In this document: positions 37,320 to 46,209 of the stretch, piece by piece
How the letters are laid out: every line of letters begins with the position of its first letter
How positions within the stretch are numbered: the stretch's first letter is position 1
Source: Myxococcales bacterium
Lineage (GTDB): Bacteria > Myxococcota_A > Polyangia > Fen-1088
Reading direction: 5' to 3'
NCBI GenBank assembly: GCA_022184915.1
Contig: JAGTJU010000006.1
Coordinates: 286,402-350,401 of the forward strand
Length of the DNA: 64,000 bases
Program-made: the position numbers and the translations under genes
The notes under the pieces: model-generated
The model's database searches: none
Told to the model about the DNA's origin: nothing
Seen by the model: the letters and a program-made list of their open reading frames with translations, nothing else

Positions 37320-40300
37320 ATGTCATCCGTCAGCAAAGACAAGTCTCCCTCGTCGAAAAAGTCCTCGTCCAAATCCGCCTCGGCGGCTCCTGCCAAGAAT
37401 GGTGCCCAAAACGGCGCCAAGCACGCTGCCCGCGCCAACGGCGCCAAGCGTGCCGCAGGCAAGCCGAAGGCCACGAAGCCGGGCGCAACCGCCAGCTCGT
37501 TGAAGGCCGAGGCCCAGAAGCTCTCCAAGACCGTCAAGAAGACGGTCACGAAGGAGGTCAAGAAGCTCGGCGCTTCCGTTCGCGCCAGCGCTGAAAAGAT
37601 CTCGACTGCGGTCAAGGTCAAAGCCGGCAAGCGCATCTTCTTCTTCGGAAACGGAAAGGCCGAGGGCAACAAGGAGATGAAGAATCTCCTCGGCGGCAAG
37701 GGAGCCAACCTCGCCGAGATGACCAACATCGGAGTCCCGGTTCCTCCCGGTTTCACGATTACCACCGACGTGTGCGTCGAGTTCATGGCGAACGGTCGGA
37801 AGTTCCCGAAGGGACTCGAAGATGACGTGAAGAAGAACGTCGCCCTCGTGGAGAAGTCGCTCGGCAAGAAGTTCGGCGACCCCAAGAACCCCTTGCTCTT
37901 CTCGGTCCGGTCGGGCGCCCGCGCCTCCATGCCCGGCATGATGGACACCATTTTGAACCTGGGTCTCAATGACGAGGTGGCGGCAGGCCTCGCCAAGGCT
38001 TCGGGTAACGAGCGCTTCGCCTACGACAGCTACCGTCGCTTCGTTGCCATGTACGGTGACGTCGTCCTGGACCTCAAGCCCGAGAACAAGGAAGACATCG
38101 ACCCATTCGAGGAGTTGCTGCACCGCAAAAAGAACGCGGTGGGTGCCAAAAACGACTCCGACCTGTCGGCACAGGACCTGAAAGAGCTCGTCGCTGACTT
38201 CAAGGCCGAGATCAAGAAGCGCAAGGGCGTCGACTTCCCTCAAGATCCCCACGAGCAGCTGGCGGGTGCCATCCGGGCCGTGTTCAATTCATGGGAGAAC
38301 CCTCGCGCCAACGCGTACCGCAAGCTCAACCACATCCCCGCAAGCTGGGGAACTGCCGTCAACGTGCAGGCGATGGTCTTTGGCAACAAGGGAGAGAAGA
38401 GCGCTACGGGCGTGTGCTTCACCCGTGACCCTGCGAGCGGGGAGAACGTCTTTTACGGCGAGTTCTTGATCAACGCCCAGGGCGAAGACGTGGTGGCCGG
38501 CACCCGGACGCCCGCCAAGATCGTTGAGCTCGAGAAGTCTTTTCCGAAGGCCTACAAGCAGCTCTACGACATCCGCAAGAAGCTGGAAAAGCACTACCGC
38601 GACATGCAGGACATCGAGTTCACCATCGAAGACAGCAAGCTCTTCATGCTCCAGTGCCGCAGCGGCAAGCGGACCGGCCTTGCCAGCGTGCGGATCGCCG
38701 TCGAGATGGTGGAGGAGAAGCTGATCAAGAAGGAAGACGCCGTTCTGCGTGTGGAGCCTGAGGCTCTGAACCAGCTGCTTCGTCCCGTATTCCAGCCCGC
38801 CGCAAAGGTTCAGGCCGTCAAAGAGGGGCGTCTCTTGGCCAAGGGCTTGCCTGCGGGGCCCGGTGCCGCCACGGGCCGCATCGTCTTCTTTGCCGAGGAT
38901 GCGGTGGAGTGGGCCGCCAAGGGCGAAGCCGTCATCCTTTGCCGGCACGAGACCTCTCCGGAGGACATTAGTGGCATGCACGCCGCGGAGGGCTTCTTGA
39001 CGTCCTTCGGTGGCATGACCTCCCACGCCGCACTCGTGGCGCGGCAGATGGGCAAGGTGGCCATCGTGGGCTGCGACGCCGTCAGCTTCGACTATCGCGC
39101 CCGCACCATGACGGTCGAGTCGGGTAAAGGCAGCACCAAGGTCTTCAAGCAGGGCGACTGGGTCTCGCTCGACGGATTCGCCGGCGAAGTGCTGGAGGGA
39201 CGGGTCGACACCACGCCTTCCGAGGTGATTCGGGTCCTCATCGAGAAGGACTTGGAGCCCAAGAAGGCGCCGCTGTTCCAGCAGTACGCCAAGCTCCTGT
39301 CCTGGGCGGACGGATTCCGCAAGCTGCAAGTCAGGACGAATGCCGACCAGCCGGACCAGGCTGAAGCGGCTGTGGCCTTCGGCGCGCAGGGCATCGGTCT
39401 GTGTCGCACGGAGCATATGTTTTTCGGTGAGGGCAAGATCGAGCCCATGCGGGAAATGATCGTTGCTGAAACCGAGGAGGAGCGTCGCGCCGCTCTCGAC
39501 AAACTCCTGCCTTTGCAGCGGGAGGACTTCGCGGGTCTGTTCCGTGCCATGGGCAAGCTGCCCGTCACCGTGCGCACGTTGGATCCGCCTCTGCACGAGT
39601 TCCTTCCCCACGACGAAGCTGGCCAAAAGGAGCTCGCGAAGATCTCCGGCAAGAGCCTCGAGCAGATCAAGAGCCGGGTCGCGGATCTTCACGAGTCGAA
39701 CCCCATGCTGGGCCACCGTGGCTGCCGCTTGGGTATCTCGTACCCCGAGATCACCGAGATGCAGGCCCGGGCGATCTTCGAGGCCGCCTGTGACGTGGCC
39801 GACGAGGGCATCGATGTGGTCCCCGAGATCATGATTCCTCTCGTGGGTACGAAGAAGGAACTCGACCTCCAGACCGACTTGGTTCACGAGATTGCCAAGG
39901 AGGTCTTCAAGGCGAGAGGCCGTAAGGTGAAGTACCTGGTGGGAACGATGATTGAGGTCCCCAGGGCAGCCGTGACCGCCGACAAGATCGCCGAAACGGC
40001 CCAGTTCTTCTCGTTCGGCACCAACGACCTCACGCAAACCGCGTTCGGCTTGTCTCGTGACGACACGGCGAAGGTGCTGGCCACTTACAAGGACAAGGAC
40101 ATCTACGCGGTGGATCCTTTCGTCTCGGTCGACCGAGAAGGCGTAGGGGCTCTCATGAGGATGGCAGTCGAGCTGGGCAAAAAAACCCGCCCCGACATCA
40201 AGCTTGGCATTTGCGGCGAGCAGGGCGGTGATCCATCCTCGGTGGAGTTCTGCCACCAGTTGGGATTGAACTACGTCTCTTGCTCACCTTATCGATTGCC

Positions 40301-40352
40301 GATCGCACGGCTGGCGGCGGCCCAAGCGGCTCTCAAAGAAGCCAAGCGCTAA
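37320..40352 (+). CDS. ppdK: Pyruvate, phosphate dikinase with a lysine-rich N-terminal tail
   Basis: A protein of 1010 residues. Interconverts pyruvate, ATP and Pi with PEP, AMP and PPi in central metabolism. The PPDK body starts at [17 protein letters not shown] (near residue 104) with [10 protein letters not shown] and is full length (about 900 residues): ATP-grasp domain, swivelling phospho-His domain with [16 protein letters not shown] (His near 570), and the C-terminal PEP/pyruvate-binding barrel ending [16 protein letters not shown]. Before it lie about 100 residues rich in Lys, Ala and Ser (for example [20 protein letters not shown] and [20 protein letters not shown]), like a histone H1 tail; the usual PPDK lacks this. 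The ATG at 37320 follows an extended -10 box; upstream ATGs at 37233 and 37263 cannot be excluded. Confidence 0.93.
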   Translation: MSSVSKDKSPSSKKSSSKSASAAPAKNGAQNGAKHAARANGAKRAAGKPKATKPGATASSLKAEAQKLSKTVKKTVTKEVKKLGASVRASAEKISTAVKVKAGKRIFFFGNGKAEGNKEMKNLLGGKGANLAEMTNIGVPVPPGFTITTDVCVEFMANGRKFPKGLEDDVKKNVALVEKSLGKKFGDPKNPLLFSVRSGARASMPGMMDTILNLGLNDEVAAGLAKASGNERFAYDSYRRFVAMYGDVVLDLKPENKEDIDPFEELLHRKKNAVGAKNDSDLSAQDLKELVADFKAEIKKRKGVDFPQDPHEQLAGAIRAVFNSWENPRANAYRKLNHIPASWGTAVNVQAMVFGNKGEKSATGVCFTRDPASGENVFYGEFLINAQGEDVVAGTRTPAKIVELEKSFPKAYKQLYDIRKKLEKHYRDMQDIEFTIEDSKLFMLQCRSGKRTGLASVRIAVEMVEEKLIKKEDAVLRVEPEALNQLLRPVFQPAAKVQAVKEGRLLAKGLPAGPGAATGRIVFFAEDAVEWAAKGEAVILCRHETSPEDISGMHAAEGFLTSFGGMTSHAALVARQMGKVAIVGCDAVSFDYRARTMTVESGKGSTKVFKQGDWVSLDGFAGEVLEGRVDTTPSEVIRVLIEKDLEPKKAPLFQQYAKLLSWADGFRKLQVRTNADQPDQAEAAVAFGAQGIGLCRTEHMFFGEGKIEPMREMIVAETEEERRAALDKLLPLQREDFAGLFRAMGKLPVTVRTLDPPLHEFLPHDEAGQKELAKISGKSLEQIKSRVADLHESNPMLGHRGCRLGISYPEITEMQARAIFEAACDVADEGIDVVPEIMIPLVGTKKELDLQTDLVHEIAKEVFKARGRKVKYLVGTMIEVPRAAVTADKIAETAQFFSFGTNDLTQTAFGLSRDDTAKVLATYKDKDIYAVDPFVSVDREGVGALMRMAVELGKKTRPDIKLGICGEQGGDPSSVEFCHQLGLNYVSCSPYRLPIARLAAAQAALKEAKR

Positions 40353-40420
40353 AGAGCGCGAGGCATCGAGTTACCGCCAAGGTCCCGTCCAAGTCTGAAC
40401 GTAAGCGGCCCCGGCCGCAC

Positions 40421-41998
40421 ATGAAACCAAAGCTCATGTCATCGTTGGAAGCCCTCACCCCTGGCCGCGACGCCGGGGGCGGGGCAGGGGCCTTCGAAAC
40501 GAAGCGTGCTCGGCCGGTCTGGGCCGGTGCGCGCCGGCATCGGGACGTGCGCGCCGTCTCTTTGCCCCTGTCCCTGCCTCTCCTTGCGGCGGTTCTGCTT
40601 GGGCTCACGGCTCCGGCGTGCTCGTTGGGAGGGGAGAGCGGCGTGGCTCCGCCGCTCAACCGCATCTTCCTGCCGACGGGCCTGTCCGTGTCGTCGTCGG
40701 GCCGGTGGATGGCCGTGGTCAACTCGAACTCCGACCTGCGCTACAGCTTCGGAACCGTGCTGCCACTCGACCTGGACGCCGCGGAAAAGGATCGTGCCGA
40801 GTCGTGGCAGGACTGCCCTGCCGTCGACTTTCGTCCTCGCGAACCTAAGGAGAGTTACTGCTGTCGAGACCTGCTCGACCGTCGGGTACTCAACTGCGAT
40901 GAACGCCCCTACGCCAGGTCGAGCCAAACGGTGCGCATCGGCAGCTTTGGTACGGAGCCCACGGTGCAGCGCTTCGTGCGCAGTGGCCGGGTGGTCGATC
41001 GCTTGTTTTTCGGCGTGCGTGCGGATCCGTCCATCACCTTCGTCGACTTGACGGAAGAGGGCGACCAGATTTCGCTCCGCTGTTCGGGGCCCGTCAACGG
41101 AGCTGAAGCGCCCCGTGCGAATGCGCGCTGTGACGAAACCTACAGGGTTGAGACCGGCACGCTCGAGGGCCAGTCCGTCAATCTGCCCGAAGAGCCCTAT
41201 TCTCTCCTCTTCAACCCGTCGCTGGGTGTTCTTTACGTCGGCCACCTGTTCGGCGGCTTGTCCGCCCTCGATGTTTGTGGCCCGGGTGACGGCCGAGTTC
41301 CCCGGCTGGCGGCGGTGCTTCGCGGCGTTTACGGGGGTGAGAACAGCACGGGCGTTACGTCAGTCACGTTGGCGCGGCCGAGTGATCCTGCGGCGCCGGT
41401 CTTCGCGACCGCACGCCAAGGATTCAACCTTGGTCAGGTGGTATTCCGCTCCCCCGCGTCGGCCTCCGCCTGTACGGAGGGCCGGGACCTCACGCTGGTG
41501 GCGTCGGCGCCAACGGCGGCGGCAGCCTTCATCCCGCGCGGCTCCGAAACGCGCGGTCTCGTCTTCCAGCCCGAGCGCCAACGAGCCTTCATCTTGCACC
41601 GAAACTCCGGCGGCAATCCTGCAGCTCTCGTCCGGGCGGACATCAGCGACGCAGGTGCGGGTCGGTTCACCTTCCGGCCAACGGAGACAATCGACGTGTG
41701 CTCGGGACCCGCGCAATTGGCCCTTCACGATGGAGGGCGGGGGGCCCGCCTCTACGTGCCCTGCTTCGATTCGGGCCAAATATACGTTGTCGACCCCGAC
41801 CTCATGGTGGTCACGAACATCGTCGAGACGGGTCGAGGGCCCGCTTCGGTGACCTTCGATCCCTCTGATCCCGGTCTGGCTTACGTGGTGGGCTTCATCG
41901 ACAACAACGTGTCCGTGCTAGACCTGCGGCCGGGGAGCCCCACGGAATTGCGCATCATCCAGCGCATCGGTTTTCCCCGAACCAGCAATCAGCTATGA
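40421..41998 (+). CDS. Secreted beta-propeller-like protein (coupled pair, first gene)
   Basis: A protein of 525 residues. A long N-terminal region (about 1-40) leads into a hydrophobic signal (SLPLLAAVLLGLTAPAC), which may be a lipobox-like site at Cys near 66. The rest is beta-rich and fits a seven-bladed propeller of YncE/surface-layer type: RIFLPTGLSVSSSGRWMAVVNSN, NPSLGVLYVGHLFGGLSALD, LVFQPERQRAFILHRN, IYVVDPDLMVVTNIVETGRGPASVTFDP and VSVLDLRPG. These blades carry the typical I/V-x-V-D...T end. Conserved Cys pairs probably form disulphides. No enzyme motif is seen. The stop overlaps the next ATG (ATGA). The start could also be the ATG at 40436. Confidence 0.75.
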   Translation: MKPKLMSSLEALTPGRDAGGGAGAFETKRARPVWAGARRHRDVRAVSLPLSLPLLAAVLLGLTAPACSLGGESGVAPPLNRIFLPTGLSVSSSGRWMAVVNSNSDLRYSFGTVLPLDLDAAEKDRAESWQDCPAVDFRPREPKESYCCRDLLDRRVLNCDERPYARSSQTVRIGSFGTEPTVQRFVRSGRVVDRLFFGVRADPSITFVDLTEEGDQISLRCSGPVNGAEAPRANARCDETYRVETGTLEGQSVNLPEEPYSLLFNPSLGVLYVGHLFGGLSALDVCGPGDGRVPRLAAVLRGVYGGENSTGVTSVTLARPSDPAAPVFATARQGFNLGQVVFRSPASASACTEGRDLTLVASAPTAAAAFIPRGSETRGLVFQPERQRAFILHRNSGGNPAALVRADISDAGAGRFTFRPTETIDVCSGPAQLALHDGGRGARLYVPCFDSGQIYVVDPDLMVVTNIVETGRGPASVTFDPSDPGLAYVVGFIDNNVSVLDLRPGSPTELRIIQRIGFPRTSNQL

Positions 41999-44900
41999 CG
42001 ACCCGGCGAGCTCGCGCATTCTCCTCAGTTGACGTTCTTGGCTTGGGTCTCGTCGCGTGGAGCGTCGTGTCCTGCGGACAGCAGCCCGTGGTCGTTCCCA
42101 GCCGCACGCTGGATCGCCCGACCGACATGGCCTTCGTTTGCTTGCAGGCAACCCCTGCGGGGGCGGCGTCCCTGGTCACGGCACGCCCCGCGAACGCTTG
42201 TCCCACGGCGCCCCAACAAGGTGATGCGCGTTCTCAGTTCTTCGCGCCCCGCACGACGGCCGCGGTGGGGCTAATCACGAACTCCGCGCGAGGTGAGCTG
42301 GGGGCGGTGGACTTCGATCGCAAGCGCGTCGTGGACCTGGACGAAGCCGTGCCGGGCTTCACGATGCTTCCCGTGGGGCAACTTCCCGAATCCGTCGCGG
42401 TGAGTTCGGATGGGTGCAAGGCGCTGACCGCGAACCGAGGCTCTTGCGATCTGAGCGTCGTCGACAACACACGCCTGCTGGCGAACCTCTTCGACGAGGG
42501 GGAGCCCAGCACGGGGCGCGGGCCCGTCGTGAACGACGTATCGGTGATTACAGATAGCGGCCCTCTGCGGGCTCGCCCCGGCACGGTGGCTTTCGTTCCT
42601 GAACCCACGGCGGCGCTGAGCGGCGCCGTCAACGCGTGCCAGATCGCGGGCAGCCTGGCCCTGGGCCAGGATGATGTTCGACCTTGGCAAGCGGTTGTAA
42701 CCTTTCCGACCTGTGGCTTGGTTGCGCTCGTCGACGTGCCCACGGGGCGCTTGGTGGATAGTGTCTACGTACGTCCTGACGGCGTTGTACCCGCGGGAAC
42801 GAACCCTGAGTGTCCGGCTGAGTGCGGAGGGCCCGTGGCGTCCGGGCCCGATGCCAGCCCCGGGACTGATGCCGCCCTCGACGGCGACGCCGCTTTCGGC
42901 GGCGAGGCAACCCCGGGGCGGGTACGTGTCGAGGCTCTGAGCTTCTTGCCGTATCTGGCCCCCACGGACGGCCGTGCGGCTCAGCGGCTCTACGTGGGCG
43001 GTCGGAACGCCGACCTTTTGGTGCCACTCGAGGTCGAGGACGGGAGGCGGCTCGTGGCGCCGCGGCCCCCGCTTCTGCTGGCCGAAGGGGCAGGGGGCGT
43101 GCTGCGCGTGCGTCCCTCCGTGGACCCTTTCCAACCTCCCGAAACCCCGTGGGTGGGCGATCTCGGAAGGTTCGTTTACGTCGTGACGGGTGATGGAACG
43201 GTCCGCGTCGTGGATGTTTCGGCGGCGCTCGCAGGCACGGGACGCGAAACCGAGTGCGACGCGAACGTGGATACGGCTGTTTGGGCGCAGAACCCGACTT
43301 TACCGAAAGGCTGCGCTCTGGTGGCGCTGGGGTTGCCGAGGGTCATTGGGGCCCGGGGGCCAGGCCTCGCCTCGCCACCGCTGGCCGCGGGGGTCGACCT
43401 TCCGCGCCCGGCGGCGGTGGACGTGGCCTTTTTCGCGGCCAGCCCGGGTGTCCCTGAATCTGAGGTAGGGCGTGGTCTCAATGGGGCGTTCGCTTTGGTG
43501 ATGCTTTCGAATGGGGACCTCGTCGTGGTGAACGTGGATTCAGGGCAGTTGGTCTCTTTGGACCCCGCGGTTCCACCCACGAAGCCGCCCGCACATAGCA
43601 TCCGTAACGGTCTCAACTTCGTCACCCTCGAAAGGGGCGGCGGTCGGCCTCGGGTTCAGGGGCAGCCTACCTACGGGCTCTCGACGAACGATCTTCCCTT
43701 TGCGACGAGGCCGCAGCTCTCCCGCACGCTGGTTCCCCGTATCGAAACGTTTCCGGGCGTGGAGGATCCCTATTGCTCGCCGTTGGCGGCCCTCGGAACG
43801 CCTGTGGATATCGCGGCCTGTTTCCCCCGCCCCAACGAGACCGTGGGGCAAAGCTGGGCGATCATCTGGGAAGGCACCCTTCCTGGCACGCGTCGGGTCA
43901 CGGGGCGCTTCCTGCCTCCGCCGGCAGCGTCACCGGCCGCGGTGGGGCTGTGGGACGATGCCGGGGCAACGTTCTGCGCCGCGGGCGTCGAAGGCGACGA
44001 TCGCTTGCAGCTGATTGGTTGCGAGGTGGACACGGACTGCGGCTCTGCCGAGGTCTACCGGTGTGTGCCGTCGGTGGCCGGGGCAAGCGGCCTTTGCGCG
44101 CGGAGGGAGATGGCGGCTGCCGTCGAGGCGAACTGTCAGAGTTTTCTGCTCAGCCGGCGTCGTTATCTCGTGCTCGAGGCCCGCCCGCAGCAGCTGGTCC
44201 TCGGTTTGGCACTCGATGAGTTGCCGCGGCCGTCCTTGCTCGCCGATCCCACGGTGCCGGGTGGCGCACGGCCAGGGCCTTGCGCGAGCGATGCCGATTG
44301 CCGACCTCCCGGTGCGCCGGAGGGGTATGTCTGCACCGCGGCCACCCCCGGCAGCGGCCCCCGTTGCTTGATGCCCTGCTCGGACTCGCCGTGCCGGCCC
44401 GGGTTCGTTTGCGAGACGGTGGAGGGGGGGGCGCGTTTTTGTGCCGAGGCGCCGGCATTCGTTGATCCAATCTGTCTCGCCGAATCCAGCGTGTACCGGG
44501 TGCAGGCCGGGCAGTCGTTTCTCGTCCAGGGCAGCTTCAGCCCTCGCATCGAGACCTCGGTGGAGACGGCGGGGGTGTGCCAAGCGAAGCTGACCCGAGA
44601 CAGCCGTGCCGTGAATCGCATCCCTTTTGCTGCAGCGGCTTGCAGCACGCCGCCCGGGCCGACATGGCAGGCGCTTCGGCAAGCGCCCAACGCCATGAAC
44701 GGCTGGCCCAACCCCTGTTTGTATGTGGGAACCAATGCCGATGCCGCCCAAGTGGGTGACGACCCAGCGGCCTTGCATGTGAAGGCCCTCTTCGAGAACG
44801 CAGACGCGCGCTTCATCTTGACGAATCTCGAGCAGCCCTTCGGAGACGGAGCCAACGTGGCGTTTACGGTACGAGGCGGCTTCTCGCCAGATGCCGTCAT

Positions 44901-45126
44901 CGTGGGGAGTACCTTCCCTGAAATCGCCGTGCCCACGCGCCTTCTGCGTGGGCCCGGATTGGTGCCGGCCGCGCGCAACGACACGGGCACCGCCGTTTAT
45001 CCCTACGTATACATGGTCGATAGCGGTCGCGTGGGGAGCAACCAACGAGGCCAGATCCTGCGCATCGACACCCGACGTGCGGGCTTCGACACAGCACGGT
45101 CCTCGAATTCCTTCGAGGTCCAGTAA
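41995..45126 (+). CDS. Large Cys-rich lipoprotein with propeller-like part (coupled pair, second gene)
   Basis: A protein of 1043 residues. A signal peptide ends at SVVSC (lipobox), Cys near 27. The first part (about 35-560) repeats propeller-like strands: VDFDRKRVVDLDEAVPGF, SVAVSSDGCKALTANRGSC, LVALVDVPTGRLVDSVYVRP, VYVVTGDGTVRVVDVSAAL and LVVVNVDSGQLVSLDP. The second part has two Cys-rich repeats of a style common in myxobacteria: CEVDTDCGSAEVYRCVP then CARRE near 680-705, and CASDADCRPPG to CETVEG near 760-810. The last part (about 830-1040) is beta-rich and unknown to me. It is coupled to the first gene (4-nt overlap), so both proteins probably form one envelope complex. Function unknown. 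Confidence 0.75.
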   Translation: MTTRRARAFSSVDVLGLGLVAWSVVSCGQQPVVVPSRTLDRPTDMAFVCLQATPAGAASLVTARPANACPTAPQQGDARSQFFAPRTTAAVGLITNSARGELGAVDFDRKRVVDLDEAVPGFTMLPVGQLPESVAVSSDGCKALTANRGSCDLSVVDNTRLLANLFDEGEPSTGRGPVVNDVSVITDSGPLRARPGTVAFVPEPTAALSGAVNACQIAGSLALGQDDVRPWQAVVTFPTCGLVALVDVPTGRLVDSVYVRPDGVVPAGTNPECPAECGGPVASGPDASPGTDAALDGDAAFGGEATPGRVRVEALSFLPYLAPTDGRAAQRLYVGGRNADLLVPLEVEDGRRLVAPRPPLLLAEGAGGVLRVRPSVDPFQPPETPWVGDLGRFVYVVTGDGTVRVVDVSAALAGTGRETECDANVDTAVWAQNPTLPKGCALVALGLPRVIGARGPGLASPPLAAGVDLPRPAAVDVAFFAASPGVPESEVGRGLNGAFALVMLSNGDLVVVNVDSGQLVSLDPAVPPTKPPAHSIRNGLNFVTLERGGGRPRVQGQPTYGLSTNDLPFATRPQLSRTLVPRIETFPGVEDPYCSPLAALGTPVDIAACFPRPNETVGQSWAIIWEGTLPGTRRVTGRFLPPPAASPAAVGLWDDAGATFCAAGVEGDDRLQLIGCEVDTDCGSAEVYRCVPSVAGASGLCARREMAAAVEANCQSFLLSRRRYLVLEARPQQLVLGLALDELPRPSLLADPTVPGGARPGPCASDADCRPPGAPEGYVCTAATPGSGPRCLMPCSDSPCRPGFVCETVEGGARFCAEAPAFVDPICLAESSVYRVQAGQSFLVQGSFSPRIETSVETAGVCQAKLTRDSRAVNRIPFAAAACSTPPGPTWQALRQAPNAMNGWPNPCLYVGTNADAAQVGDDPAALHVKALFENADARFILTNLEQPFGDGANVAFTVRGGFSPDAVIVGSTFPEIAVPTRLLRGPGLVPAARNDTGTAVYPYVYMVDSGRVGSNQRGQILRIDTRRAGFDTARSSNSFEVQ

Positions 45127-45177
45127 GGCTGTACGACCCTGGTGCCGATGCTCCGGATGCCGCCTGGGGCGTCTAAG

Positions 45178-45206
45178 TTGACAAACCCCTCTCAGAGGGC
45201 GATCAA
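45178..45206 (+). promoter_or_regulatory. Possible promoter with overlapping palindrome before the SPOR gene
   Basis: TTGACA (45178-45183), 17 nt, then GATCAA as a weak -10. The palindrome CCCTCTCAGAGGG (45187-45199) fills the spacer, where a repressor would block polymerase. The CTAAGTTG at 45173-45180 overlaps the -35. Confidence 0.3.
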
Positions 45207-45323
45207 CTACATGTAGGATTGAGTCGCTGAGCGTCCCCGGAACCTCCCGGCCACGTGCGAATTTTTGGGAACGGGACGTCTACCGGCGATGGTAGGCGGA
45301 GCTGGAAGGCACGAGGAACCACA

Positions 45324-46166
45324 ATGCGATACACTGCTTCCGCGGCGATGGAGGATCGAACCCTGCGCGACGTCGAGCGCTGGAAGGACAAGATCGAGAT
45401 TCGCCTCGACAACCGCCAGGTATTCTTCCTGTTCTTCGGAAGTGCGTTAGTGGCCTGCTTGCTCTTCATCTTGGGTGTAGTGGTTGGCAAGCGGCTGGAA
45501 TCCCGAGGACGGGCGGCTTCGCCCGAGATCGAAGACCCCCTCGCTCTTCTGGATAGAATCGCGGCCACCCCGGGTGTGTCCGAGGAAGGGCTCACCTTTC
45601 CCAAAACGTTGATTCAAAGCGGTACAAAGCCGAAGGCCACGCGCGGAGAACGTGCGCAAGCAGTCCCCCCGCCGGTGCAGAAGCCCGCAAGGGCCGAGGA
45701 AGCTCAAGTCGAGGGGCTCGCCAGGGCGGCGGACGTGACCGAAAGTCCTGCGTTGCCCCCGAAGGTGGCCCCTGTGGCCGAAAAGCCCGCACCTACGCCA
45801 GCGGCCCCGCAGGCTACGCGCCCCGAGCCGGTTCGCGAGGCTGTGGCCAAACCAGAGCGTCAGGCGGGGGCGCCCGAAGAGGCTCCCGCCCGGGGGGCCG
45901 AAGCGCCGAAGTCGACGAAACCCGAGCCTGAAGCGAAGGGGAAGTTCACGCTTCAGCTGGCGTCCTTCCAGAGCCGCGAGGAGGCGGAAGCGTTCATGGG
46001 CAAATTCGCGGGAGAGTCTGCCTTCCTCGTCAGCTCCGACATTCCAGGCAAAGGCGTCTGGTTCCGCGTGCGGCTCGGGAACTACGCCACGAGCGAAGCT
46101 GCGATGCAGGCCAAGGCTGACTTCGAACGCAAGCATCACCAGATCGCCTACGTCGCTCCCCGCTAG
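45324..46166 (+). CDS. SPOR-domain membrane protein
   Basis: A protein of 280 residues. One membrane helix (about 34-58, VFFLFFGSALVACLLFILGVVVG) is followed by a Pro/Ala/Glu-rich linker (about 90-205) and a C-terminal SPOR domain (about 206-280; KFTLQLASFQSREEAEAFMGKFAG and VWFRVRLGNYATSEAAMQAKADF). SPOR domains bind naked glycan strands at division sites, so the protein probably acts in cell-wall remodelling or septation. The start at 45324 has GAGGAA 6 nt upstream, the best ribosome site here; the ATG at 45348 is also possible. It converges with the BamA-like gene. Confidence 0.88.
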   Translation: MRYTASAAMEDRTLRDVERWKDKIEIRLDNRQVFFLFFGSALVACLLFILGVVVGKRLESRGRAASPEIEDPLALLDRIAATPGVSEEGLTFPKTLIQSGTKPKATRGERAQAVPPPVQKPARAEEAQVEGLARAADVTESPALPPKVAPVAEKPAPTPAAPQATRPEPVREAVAKPERQAGAPEEAPARGAEAPKSTKPEPEAKGKFTLQLASFQSREEAEAFMGKFAGESAFLVSSDIPGKGVWFRVRLGNYATSEAAMQAKADFERKHHQIAYVAPR

Positions 46167-46209
46167 TGGCCGCTCATGCTGCCCGACCGCGATCGGAGCT
46201 TTCGGAGCG

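Noticed and set aside
38289..40256. A 655-codon open frame on the minus strand opposite ppdK
   Set aside because: The same shadow effect. Its sequence is His/Leu/Asp-rich without domains.
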